This document shows, one piece after another, positions 37,901-48,900 of a stretch of 64,000 bases of DNA (position 1 is the first letter of the stretch; the number at the start of each line of letters is the position of its first letter). Source of the DNA: Odontesthes bonariensis. Its lineage: Eukaryota > Chordata > Actinopteri > Atheriniformes > Atherinopsidae. The notes below the pieces were generated by a model. That model made no database searches. It was not told the DNA's origin and saw nothing but the letters and a program-made list of their open reading frames with translations. The position numbers were made by a program, and so were the translations under genes. The stretch spans positions 35,394,663 to 35,458,662 of the forward strand of contig NC_134510.1 of NCBI RefSeq assembly GCF_027942865.1, in the 5' to 3' direction.

Positions 37901-40538
37901 TTTAATATATTTGAATGAATGTGTGCAAATCAATCAAATAAAATAACATCTGCACTCGCACAAATTTACGCCGCGTTAATTTAACCCCCCCCCCAATAGT
38001 TTCCAAAAATTCTGTGGGAAACACTGTGGTGTCAGTTTTATGCAACAGTAAGTGCCTGCGGAGACTTTGCTGCATTTGGGACTCATGACCTCAGAGTCCA
38101 TCTATTTTCTGGACCTGGATCCACAATCCTCTGCTGTTGGTTAGAGGACTGGGACTGAAATGCACTGAACAGTTGACTGCCTTGTCATCTCTACTAACTG
38201 AATTCTGCCCCCTGATTGTGTGCACATCTCTGTGATGATATTCAGCAGTTTTAAATAGAATAAAACCCGAATAAAATGCCGCTTAATATTCAATCTGTGC
38301 TGTGAGAAACAGCATTCTCCATCCTCAAGACGCAAAAGTCCTGACACTTGTTGTGAGACTCTTTGTTGTTGTTGAAATATTAGAATGACACCAGGATATT
38401 TGTCCAATGCCCAGCTTGAATATGATGATTCATGTTTAAAAAAAAGACGTTCACTGAATAAACGATCACGACGGGCTTTGAAGCTAACACCAAATAGCAT
38501 TTAAGCACTGCAGGACACACTGAGACTGAATGAAAGACAGAGCCATGGCTCATGTCTCAGGGAAGGCGTGAAGCAATTAACATAACATAAAAACATCGCA
38601 GTGACAGTCGTGTGCAAATGATGCGTGAAGGCTGTCCTGGCACGGATAAAACTGCAGCATGGATCAAAGAACTGGGAGAAAACCAGACTTCAGGAACTCC
38701 CGGCCTGTCAGAACCTCAACTAATGTGTCAGAAAAAGTCCTTATTTTTGATTTTCTGCTCATTTGTTGCCATAATTGTCTATAAAGAGCTGTTGTTCCGC
38801 TGGCTCATTTCAATGCATCAACTTTTTTACGAGGACTTTTATGGACCATTCATAGTTCCACAGCTTTGCCAAAAGGATGGATGGGGAAGAACAAACAACT
38901 TTTTTCCAACATCCTCATGCAAACCTAAACAGGCAAACAATCCCACTCTTTCATTCATCTAATAAGATAAATATGTGATGATATATCAGCTGCTGCAACC
39001 CTTATAGGCTGTTGTTTTATTCCTTTATGGCTGTTTGCATATGCAAACATATGTATCTGTAATGATTAAACCACATGGAGGGTTCAGCAAGTTCTCTTTG
39101 TACAACGAAGTCTTTCTTTGGAGCGTGCTGAGGTGTAACCTTTTATCATCAATGACCCAACTGTACATAATACGTCTATAAACACTTTGCTTTAGAGTGA
39201 TGAGTCATTTCAATGAGTCAAGGTACCAAAATAAGCTTCTTCTGTTTTTAGATTAACCGCTACAAAGAAATTTTTAGGACGGAAACCCCCACTATTTCCT
39301 CATCTGGTACGACATTCTTGTGCAAACTGGTAAAGATTAGAGACGAGTCTGCAGGTAACAACAAGACATGAAACCTGACTCACCTCATTGGTTATATCAT
39401 AGACCACAATGGCTGCTTGGGCACCTCTGTAGTACATGGGAGCCAGACTGTGGTAGCGCTCCTGACCAGCTGTGTCCCAGATTTCAAATTTGACTGTTGT
39501 GTCGTCCAAACATACTGTCTGAGTCAGGAAGGCAGCTGCAGGGGCACAAAGCAGAGGAAAGCAATGACAACTGAGCAACGCAAAGTGCATTTCAGTGAAG
39601 CCAATGACGGCCAGTGCCCGAAACACACAGGAGGATTATCTGCTTGACTTACTCTGCATTTGCAAAATGGAGCCCTGGTAATATCAAACATGTTTACACT
39701 GAACATCCAACAATCAGATTGGATGGGTGCTGCAGGAAAAAGTAGGGAGGGATTCACTGAAACAGTTTTAGTGTGTGGTGTCTTTAGAGAGACTCACAGG
39801 AAACAATGATCCGTTTCTAACAGATTCTGAACTGTTTACCAAAAAACACCCTGATATGTATTTGGATTCTAAATGTCTTCTTTGTTGGCATGAGGAGACT
39901 CTGAAAAAAAAAGCAACATAATGGATAGAATCTAATTCGACCAGACAATGTCCAAGAGGAAGTACGTTTGCCACTCACCACATTATGTCTCCAACGGACG
40001 GTTTTAACCTCACAGAAACGTACCTGAAACTACGAGTGCATGTCTAGGAATTCACCTTAACATTTCTACTGTTCCTTGTTTCGCTCAGACATCCAAATGT
40101 CATTCATCAACTTACACTGTGATCTTTAAAAAAAAGCCCTGTACTCTTTGCAAGCTCTATTGGCAAGGCTGAATAAATAAAACAACATTTTTACCCAGTT
40201 CTTTAGGGCCAAATTCTTGTTCTTTAATGCCACAAATCTTGACTCAGTTGTCACATTTCTGATTAACAACTGTCTGGACATCTAGACTCTTGTGACGACT
40301 GTCTGTGTGCAGGCCTAAACACTCATGCACGAACAAGGAAAGGCCACAACACCAACTTAGCAGCATACATACCTCCGATTGTGCTCTCTTGGAATTCATG
40401 AAACTGACCCTTGACAAAACGAAGTACGAGACTCGACTTTCCCACCGCTGACTCTCCTAAAAGCACAAGTTTGAATTGGCAAATCTTGTTGCCTGCATTA
40501 GGTCCATTGGGTCGTGTGGCTCCGCCTCTACTTGCCAT
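31979..40538 (-). CDS. rab5a: Rab5a small GTPase (five coding exons)
   Basis: Rab5a is the GTPase that drives early endosome fusion and clathrin-dependent endocytosis at the plasma membrane and early endosome. Coding exons read on the minus strand: 40538-40373, 39535-39384, 34917-34795, 34571-34478 and 32094-31979. All have GT-AG borders and phases that join without a break, giving 216 residues (human RAB5A has 215). Visible motifs: P-loop GESAVGKS at 28-35, WDTAGQE with the catalytic Gln at 80, NKAD at 134-137, ETSAK at 162-166 and a C-terminal CCSN prenylation end at 213-216. The paralogue call (A rather than B or C) rests on HEFQES, ITNEESF, AQSYADD and [10 protein letters not shown], and on the efhb neighbour, as in human. 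I chose the ATG at 40538 because MASRG begins Rab5A; an in-frame ATG eight codons upstream (40562) adds MEKTRQSD and is less likely. Whether this is the only rab5a copy in the genome cannot be seen. Confidence 0.96.
32242..33133. mobile_element. Possible MITE with CTGTGTTCAAA ends
   Basis: Left ctgtgttcaaaaccacatac and right (reverse complement) cctgtgttcaaagtgcgga share an 11-base inverted end; the left half has 'catactgcatactc' motifs and the middle a perfect hairpin (32772-32804). It lies in rab5a intron 4, upstream of the last exon. The two ends could belong to separate elements, so the extent is tentative. Confidence 0.4.
32772..32804. repeat. Perfect 14-bp stem hairpin
   Basis: ctcgcatactaact pairs exactly with agttagtatgcgag across a five-base caaaa loop. 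It lies inside the possible MITE at 32242-33133 and likely is a subterminal palindrome of it. Confidence 0.7.
34918..39383 (-). other. rab5a intron 2 (between coding exons 2 and 3)
   Basis: This 4.5-kb intron contains a 5'-truncated L1-like LINE (about 35755-36330), a T/C-rich segment ending in an AATAAATAAATAAA tail at 36600-36705 that looks like another LINE or SINE tail, and a diverged duplication in which 'caccaaaccacttct(g/a)atg' recurs at about 37450 and 37613. The segment 36900-37300 has two 'ccgccccgac'-like inverted motifs but no recognised element. I see no exon or RNA gene in the rest. Confidence 0.4.
35755..36330 (-). pseudogene. 5'-truncated L1-like LINE fragment in rab5a intron
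   Basis: The minus frame 36329-36075 reads [50 protein letters not shown], matching the L1 ORF2 C-terminal pattern (LG..., AKK.IL..W, P....W). The 3' part to 35755 is an A/T-rich tail. It is a different family from the 2700-3345 copy. Confidence 0.6.
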
Positions 40539-42350
40539 GTCACTCTGTCTGGTCTTTTCCACTGAATGCTGCTGCTGTGGGAAAAAAACTGTAGAAAATA
40601 CCTGAGCAGGAGAAAGAAAACAAAGGCAAGTGTCAGGAACACATGAAAAGAATCTAAATGGTTCAATGATTGCCTATCACAACAGAAGCTTTAATTTCTG
40701 TTTTTCTTAAAAAAATAGCCTAAACCTGATATGAACAGCCAAAATGTAACTTATTAAGGTGTCATACCTGATTAGTCTAAATGTTTAAACACGTGTGTAC
40801 AGTTAAAGCTTTTCTTGGTATAATCCTATTAGCATTCCTATAGACTACAAAGCTGTAAAATTCTCTCAAACTGAAGTGTGCGGGCACATATCTCACTTTG
40901 TTAGGTAGTTGAGCAAAGCTATTGAAATTAAAAAAAAAAAAAATTATTTGGTTGTTTTAACAATATTTATTTTTAAGACTTGCTTTCCAAACCCAGATGG
41001 CAAAATCTACGGAGGAGGATTTGCTGTGGACACACCAACCAAAAGTTTCCCCATTGCCAATGTTGCTTTGAAGCTGCTCCAAAAAATAGTTGGTTTACAG
41101 CCAAAACTGCAATAACAGGTTTGGTAAAAAAAAAAAAAAAAAAAAAAAAACATACTTAATGAAGCCAGTTTCCTGTTTGAGTGCAGGCCTGTCATTTTAG
41201 CAACTGGTGTCACACAATGAGCATTTAAACTTCAGGTAAAGTTCCCAAATATCTGACTGGTACTGCAACTAAAGAAAAAATATGTGATCTGACTGCCGTG
41301 GCGTTGGAAATCTCCAACAACAAACCACTGTCAACTCATGTGGGTGGCTTTCTGGTATGCGAGGCTGACTGGTACAGGATGTATTTTGGCATCAATTTGG
41401 GCACATATGAAGTAAAACAGCTCATTAACCATGGTTACAGTTTTATGAGTACCAAACTTTAATTTTATGTGGAGCAACATCATTAACCACGTTAGAAGTG
41501 ACAACAACAACAACAACAACAGAGCCTCTGTCACTGAGACAGCTAAGTGCCCGGACTATCACTCCAAAAATAATTGCCGTCAACTTCGTCGAAATCGCGT
41601 TACGCCACAGATAACCACAAATAACCTGTTATGTTGTTGCTGACTAGCTCGAATTAGCAGAGTAACAACTGTTAGCAATGACAACATAGCTAGCTCCTTG
41701 GCTGAAAGTGTCTATCCAAAAAGCCAACCTGTAATGACGCATGATTCAGTCCGTGTAACTATACTTTTAACGTACACAACTGGGTTATACACACTAGATA
41801 TGACATGTATATATAACGTTTGCAAATGTCAAAACTCAGATGATGCAGGTTTGGGTGTGTACAGCTAATGACAGCTAGCTAACGTTGGGCTGCTTGACGC
41901 TAAAGTAGTTAACTACCTCATCAGTCACTAGTTTCAACAGCAGTGTTTGTTATATCGAAAGGTTATTACTGTGTTATTGATCTTAAGGTACCGACTCACA
42001 CAGACTTTACCCACCGTTCAACGTTAACTCACACTGCTAACAAGCACGGCCCTTCGACTGTCGGCTAGCTAACGTTAGGCTAGCCAGATAATAGACGCTG
42101 GGCTAATGTTGTTCAGCTGCGGCCGCATCGGGAGGAGCCCTCTAGGTAGCCTTTAGCCTGCTAAAGCTAACATTAGCTACTCACCAACCGAAAAGAGAAG
42201 CCTGGAAAATGTGAATGGTGTTTCCAGGACAGTGTTTGTAGCACTTCAGTGTCTGTTCACAGTGTGTCGAGTATCCAGCCGGCTACAGTAACGTTAGAAT
42301 TCATAAGGCTCCGCGGTCTTCTTCTCCCACTTCTTTCAACTTCCCTTTTC
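40539..42350 (-). other. rab5a: rab5a 5' UTR, first intron and leader exon
   Basis: On the minus strand a good donor (exon ending CGGTTG, then gtgagt) lies at 42185/42184, and acceptor sites lie just upstream of the rab5a start codon (after TTCTACAG near 40582 or CCCACAG near 40569). This implies a noncoding leader exon from about 42350 to 42185 and a first intron of about 1.6 kb. The 5' limit is a guess. The intron includes an A-tract at about 41127-41150 preceded by non-repetitive sequence that I do not recognise. Confidence 0.55.
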
Positions 42351-42873
42351 GCATTGTACGAAGGATGATGATGACAGATCGTATGACTGGAACTGACAAT
42401 CGCCTGCGTGTCAGCAGCCCGGACCAATCATGTTTTACGATTTATTCACTACAGCGTGTCTTCCAACAAAATAAATATAAAGAAAAAAATAGCAAATATG
42501 ATGAAAGAGCATTAAAAAAAACACCAGACAATGAATGGGCCCAAAAAGCGAATTTATTTTAAGTTTGAAAAAAAAAAATAAAAGCAGAGTGAAAACTAAA
42601 TCCATCATAGTGTAAATACTCATTAGCAAGCCACTTAATTGTAATTTAAATTTTCAAATTTTTCCACATTTAGAAAATAAATCTAAAACAAGTGTGACGA
42701 TGTCTTCAGTTCAAGTTAATAGTGTTGCTAGGCAACGGAACTTAAACAAGCACTTAACGTTTGGTCGCTAAAAAGTTCCTTCAGCGTTAAAAACTTTTCC
42801 CAGAAGTCTGAACATCTACAGATAAAGCTACAGGTAATAGATAAAAGCAGGTTGACTTTCATGCCAACCGAAG
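42186..42873. promoter_or_regulatory. Divergent promoter region between rab5a and efhb
   Basis: rab5a and efhb are transcribed away from each other, and fewer than 700 bases separate the rab5a leader-exon donor from the efhb ATG. The rab5a side (42020-42340) is richer in CpG than the flanks and contains a ggccgc cluster near 42120. No clear TATA box is seen on either strand. In human the two genes are also head to head, so a shared promoter is plausible. A 16-codon upstream ORF (ATG at 42861) overlaps the efhb start in another frame and could dampen efhb translation. Confidence 0.5.
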
Positions 42874-42911
42874 ATGAATTTGACGCACGGAAATGCCTCT
42901 CACCGGCTTAA
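42861..42911 (+). other. Upstream ORF overlapping the efhb start
   Basis: ATG at 42861 opens a frame of 16 codons ([16 protein letters not shown], then TAA) that runs past the presumed efhb ATG at 42874 in a different frame. If the efhb transcript starts upstream of 42861, ribosomes could engage this ORF first. It is too short to claim a functional product. Confidence 0.3.
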
Positions 42912-45900
42912 AAATACAGACAAAAGCCAAACCATACCGGTGAGTTAACTTTTAAAGACCGCAAGCTAACATGGTAAGTTAGCTTGAGACGGTTTGACCA
43001 AATGGATCTTTTTCTTTGAAAACAAAGGCAGGGAAAACAATACCTGTAGGACACCGGGTGAAGAGCTGCTTAGAAGAAATGTCAAGTGTAAGTCCATTTT
43101 TACACATATGACTGATTAGTCCCCAGGTTTTGGGTGTTATCTCTATGTGTATCTCCATTTCTGTTTGTAATTTCCCGGTGTCTTATATCCCATAAACAGC
43201 CTCCCACCCCACCAGAGGTGAGGAAATTCCGCAACAGCAACCAACCAGAACCAGGAGTTATCAGAGTTCACAGAGGGAAGGCAGATGATCCAGATGTTGC
43301 CAGCACTCTTGTGCATGGCATCAGCACTAAATCACACGTCACTGTGAGTGTCATATGCACACAACTCCGTGTGTAGATGAGGGGGCAACAGAGAATGTTT
43401 AGTGGGTTGTTATCACAAATGTTTTTCACTTCCAAACCCACCAGTTTAGGGAACAAAAAATGTTATGCCAGTGGACATTTTAAGAGGCTCCTGATTAACT
43501 TGATGAAGTGTTGTGGTCAGTGTTACTTCTCACCTGCTGAAGCCAATGTTATCGTGCTTATTTCACTCAATCCTGAGGTGAAGGTGTGCACCAGCTGAAA
43601 TATGCCGGTGAGACGTGGACACTTGAAGACCGGCGGTGTACACTGAATGAGATCAGCATGCTGCTAATCAAAAACACTGAGATTACACATCACATCAGAG
43701 CACATTTTAGTTTAAATTAGGGCTGGGCAACGATTAAAATTTTTAATCTAATTAAGCACATGATTTCCCTGATTAATCACGATTAATCGCATTTGTACGC
43801 AAAATTAATTCAAAAGTAGTGTATAGCTTTTAGCATTTAGTTTTATTTTAAATGTGCTGCCATATGAATGAAAGTGCCATAACATTTGTTGTGCAAACAC
43901 ACTTTTAACATCAGCATCTTTCTGTAGTTTTTATGTAGAAGCCTCGCTCCACTGTCTGTTTCCTTGAATGACTTGCTGCTATCAGTTGTGTGTTTTGCCT
44001 TTAAGGGATATTTTAGACTGGAACTACTACGCTGAGAAGACAATTCAACTTGGCAGTGTTTACAGATGACTTTGGTTCTGTCGACTCCGCCGTCTGGAAG
44101 AACTTTAAAATGAAAAAGGCCGAGTAAAAGTTCCGTACCCTTCTCCATGTTTGGTGGATCCGCCGATTACTTTCTTTTCTGGTTCCACAGCAGACAGCAA
44201 CAGACTTTTACAAAATAAAAGCCTGTGAGCAACTTTACAATAATAAAATAAATAATAAAACAGGGGTGGTTTGTGGCGCAGTGGGTTGAGCAGGCGCCCC
44301 ATGTACAATAATCAGAATCAGAATCAGAAAAAACTTTATTTATTTATCTAACTTTATTTATTTAACTTTATTTAGTCCTCGCTGCAGCTGGCCCCGGTTC
44401 AAGTTCCGCATTGGCCCTGTGCTGCGTGTTGTTCCCCCTCTCTCTGCCCCCTGCTTCCTGTCTCTCTGAACTTTCCTATCCATTAAAGGCACAAAAGCCC
44501 TCAAAATTATTATTTTTTGTTATTTAAAAAAAAAAAAAAACATGCGTTAATGCGCGATAAATTATTCATCGGCATTAAATAATTAATGCGTTAATGCGAT
44601 AATAACGAGTTAACTTGCCCAGCGCTAGTTTATATACATCATGCATATAATGATGTCTGTTAGTGAATATTCTTTTGATTTCAACAGGGTGGAAGCTTGT
44701 TAAATCCTCCACAGAAGACGTTCATGCAGCAGAAGTTGCAAGACCTCAGCGAATCTGTGTATGTTTCAAAAAAGAAAGCTCCGCTCGGTCGGTCACATGA
44801 CCAACTGGCTGAACTTCCCACCTGGTACGATGACAAAACCACATTTGGTGTGGCAACAGTTAAAGGTATGAAATGGCTAATAACGTCATGACCAAAACAA
44901 CGAAAATGAAAAGAAGTTCCAATCACACATGCAAATATTTACCCACTTTTTAATGCAACTAATTGTTCTATTGGCAGCTATTCTTTTCAAAAAAGAGCCT
45001 TTTTTCTTTTGAATGAGTCCTATATTTTCAGGGCTGGATGTGCGTGAGATTATTAACCCTCCAAAAACAACAGAGGAGGTAGAGGGTGAAGCTCAGGATG
45101 GACATGACGCCTACATTCGTAGCCACAATGCCTATTTTGTTGGTAAAAAGACTAGATGTATTCAGCCTTTACTATTTCTGCTAGCCATCTATATTTGGAA
45201 TTGAATCTTTCTTTTAGAAACAGAATGTCTGCCTGTTAACGCAATGTGTTTTGCTCTTCTCCAGGAGAGCAAATTGATAGGAAGTACGATTGGAGTCACT
45301 ATAGTAAAGACAGCAGGTTCGGGATCCCGACACCACATTTCTCTGATGGCCGAAATCTTGGTAAAAGTCTCCACTGGCTGGGGGAGACTCAGAAGTAAGT
45401 CTCTTTACCACTCCGAATCCATTTGGTGTGTATCTAAGGCTAAAACATTTGTTAAGATACACTGATTATTTTGCTTCAGGTTTTCCGATCCAAACGCTGT
45501 TTGGAAGAGGTCTGGGAGCAAAGAAAAACTGGCCCAACAAATCGGCAAAGCCAGCAGGACGTCAGTTTTTTTACTTAGAATCAATCTTATCACCTTTCAC
45601 TGTGAGTTTGTACTTCACGTTTTACTTAATTTTCTCAATCCACTTGTCTTTGCAGGAGAAGAAATTCCTTGCATCTTCCTCCCGAGCACACCTTTGGAAT
45701 TATCTTGCCACCAGATGAGTTTGGTAGTTTCTGTTGGTGTTTCCTGAAAAATAACACACACTGTTGGAGGCGGTGAGTTACATTTAGCTTACTTTCTCCA
45801 TAGGAGTTGGGGAAATAATCCACGCTACAGAAGCAGGGCAATACCTGAGAGGCCCAGACAAGCTGCGCAGTCTGGTCAATGCAGTGAGATACCACCTGAA

Positions 45901-48900
45901 AAGTGTCAACTTTTACAACTTCCCCTCCCTACTGAAGGCATTCAGACACTATGACAAGGTAGGAATGGATTCTCCACGGGCGGGGTTAGATAAACTGTTT
46001 TATTTTATTTATATGCCAGCATCTTTACCTTGGAACTGCAGCGCAGAAAAGTTTCAGCCCTGCCATCTAAGACACCACGGACGGTCTTTGTAGAATAGAA
46101 TAGAATAGAAAAATACTTTATTCATCCCCCAAATGAGGGAAATTCAAATTAGTCAAGTAGCTCAAAAAATTATAAATATTTACAATGATTGTATATTAAC
46201 AGCAACAATAATAATAATGCCAATTCTAATAAAAAAATACTACTACTAACTAATAATAATAATAAATGACTTAATAAAAAAAATTAAAATAAAAAAATGT
46301 ATAAATTAAATTTAAAAAAAAATAATAATTTTAACTTAAAAAATTAATTAATTAATAAAAATAAATAAATAAAAATCAATCAATCAATTTGAGAAAAACT
46401 CAGCAGTCACTGTTATAAAGCCTTATGGCTGTGGGAACAAAGGACCTTCTGAAAAACTCACCTCATAATTTGAATACGTACATTTCAGGTGCTTCCCCAA
46501 GTCAAGAATGCTTCCCTGGTAGAAGTGGATCTTCTAAGTCCCATCCTTCTTAGGCTAACTTCCTTGCATTTGGAAAACACTTAGTGGAACGGTCCTAAAA
46601 AATGGGCATAGGTCACAGCAATGGTCCCACTCTCAGTTCCGCCCTACACATACAATACAACTCACAAAATACATTTTAAATGCTCTCTGTGCTGGCCTCG
46701 ATCCATCGTACGTCTGCAGGATCAGAATAATTGTGGGTGTATTCAGAAGATCAAAGATGCAAAGACCTGAGAAACACTTCCCTTCAACTCAGTGGGAGAG
46801 ATTCATCTTCTGTCAGTTGTTCGGTTCCTCATGTGTGTTGTGTCTGTGCCAGTCACTCTGAGACACTCTGGAATTGGAAAAACCTTCCAGTGTGTTCACA
46901 GGCATTATGTGGGCCTCGTCAAAGCAATGGACTGGTTTCCCCGTAGCTGTGGACGAGGGCTGAATCCAAGCAGGAGTGGAGAGGTGGTGCTCATTTGCAT
47001 ATTAATGGCTTCTGAATAGGCCTGTGACAGACTGGGAACCCGTCCATCCATCCATTCTTCTATACCCACTTAATCCAACTCAGGGTGGGAGCCCATCTCA
47101 GCTGCCATTGAGTGAGAGGTGGGCTACCCCCTGGACTGGTTACCAGTCCATCACAGAGACAAACAAGACAAAGAACCGTGCACCCTCACACTCACTCCTG
47201 TTTATTTTATTTAGAATAAATAGCTGCTGCCCGTCTTCTAACCAACACAAACAGACGTGTGCACATCACTCCTGTTCTTAACTCCCTCTATTGGCTTCCT
47301 GTCCTTTACAGAATTGATTTTACAAGTGTTCATTTTGTGTTGTAACAGCAACCTGTTAAAATTGGCTTTGTTCTTAGACATTATGAATGAAATAGTCTCT
47401 GTACTCTGTACTTTTCCATGCAGGAATGGGAAGACAAAACAATTGGGAAAGCCTGGGAAAGCAAGGGCAGATTCACACACACACACACACACATTGTTTG
47501 GCTGATCCAGAGAATATGACGAAGCATGTTGAACCTACTCATGTCCAATCATACTCGGTCGAGTGTGAGTCCAACCTATGAGGCTATAAATGCAAATGAT
47601 AACCGGAAATCGAGGCTCAGTCTGACGGATTTCCTGCGGGAGCTCTGTTCCACTGAGCCCAGCGCTGATATGCTTTGACATGTGACTTTCAATAAAAACT
47701 TTATTTGAGATTCCTCCGGCTTGTTCTTGAGCTGCCATCGAAAGAATCGATCTAACAAACCTAACAATAAAATGATGAAACACTCATTTAAGGTCAACAA
47801 ACATGACCAAGTCATGTCTGTTTATGCTCTATCAGCCGGTATACTATCATGTTAGCGCCAGTTTATGCACTGCCTCACCTGTGCGTTTTGTTCATGTGAA
47901 TTATTAGAAAGGAAAGGGAATGATTGACAAAGACGACCTGCGGGCAGTGTGTCACCAGTTCCACCTGGATGTGAGCGACATGGTTCTGGAGGAGCTGATG
48001 GACTGTTGCGATGCAGACAAGGATGGACTTATCAACTTTATGGAGTTTGCTAATTTTCTCAACTGGAAGGACATGATGCCAATCAACAGACAAGAGCAGC
48101 GCATTTTGACGAAAGGTCAGCGAAAAGGACGCAACATCAACACGATGAAACGCTCCCCGCAGCTGTGGCTCAGGTTAAGGTCTGATACACAATCTATGTG
48201 GGGTTTACCTTTAGCAGCATTCTGTGACCTTTTTCCCCTCAGAGTGTCCGTCCAGCGCAGCTCCGGACAACAAAGACAGGAAGCCGCTGTCAGAATCCCC
48301 ACAACTTCCTCCGACTCAGGCTTTGATTAAGCCTGAGGACCTGGAGCCTGTTGAGCCGGGCAGCTCACTGAAGACCCTGAAGACCATGAGGGAATCAAAG
48401 GCTGCCCCGGATCACTTCATGACCTCCTCCTCACTGATCGGGGCAGGGGTAGTCGGTGATGGGCCGTTCACATCAGGTAGGTCACATCAGGCGAGCTTTG
48501 TCACGCCAGCTGTATTTGCATTAGATAAAGATACAAATATACAAATGGGATCATAAAAGGCCGCATCTGGGGGCTCTCGACTGATTACTGGACATTTTAT
48601 CTGCCAGTTGGATGTGAGAGATGGCTCAGAGATGGTGTTAAAGGGGAACTCCGGGGCATTTGAAGCGCGTTTCCATTGCTAGAGGTTGTCAAATACTGAT
48701 AGTAGGACACAGAGAGGTGCAAATCTGCGCTCCCTGTGTGGAGATCGCGCTGTTCGCACACCCTGTCATGCGAGGCTAATACGTGGTGGCTAAGGGGCAA
48801 GCGCTAACCCTTCCACGTAAAACAACAACTTGCACACTGCAGAAACGTCACACCACTTTATAACCCATCCGACAATAAAGTCACAAGCCTTACCATCAAA

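Larger units (their letters stand above)
43718..44627 (-). mobile_element. Non-autonomous hAT element with BED-finger ORF, copy D (efhb intron 3)
   Basis: Bounded by TAGGGCTGGGC and GCCCAGCGCTA with target duplication GTTTAAAT / GTTTATAT (7 of 8). It sits antisense in the efhb intron between 43343 and 44688. Inside are the BED ORF with a zinc-ligand loss, and a SINE (44263-44500) interrupted by a small insert. Confidence 0.9.

Noticed and set aside
44378..44400. Possible tRNA genes at ggttcgagtccc motifs
   Set aside because: All such motifs (in copies B, C, D) are B boxes of the SINE passenger; no full tRNA cloverleaf with acceptor stem is present.
48597..48800. Paired identical ORFs at 48597-48800 (minus) and 49379-49609 (plus)
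   Set aside because: They are mirror images produced by the two arms of the TTAA fold-back element, not duplicated genes.
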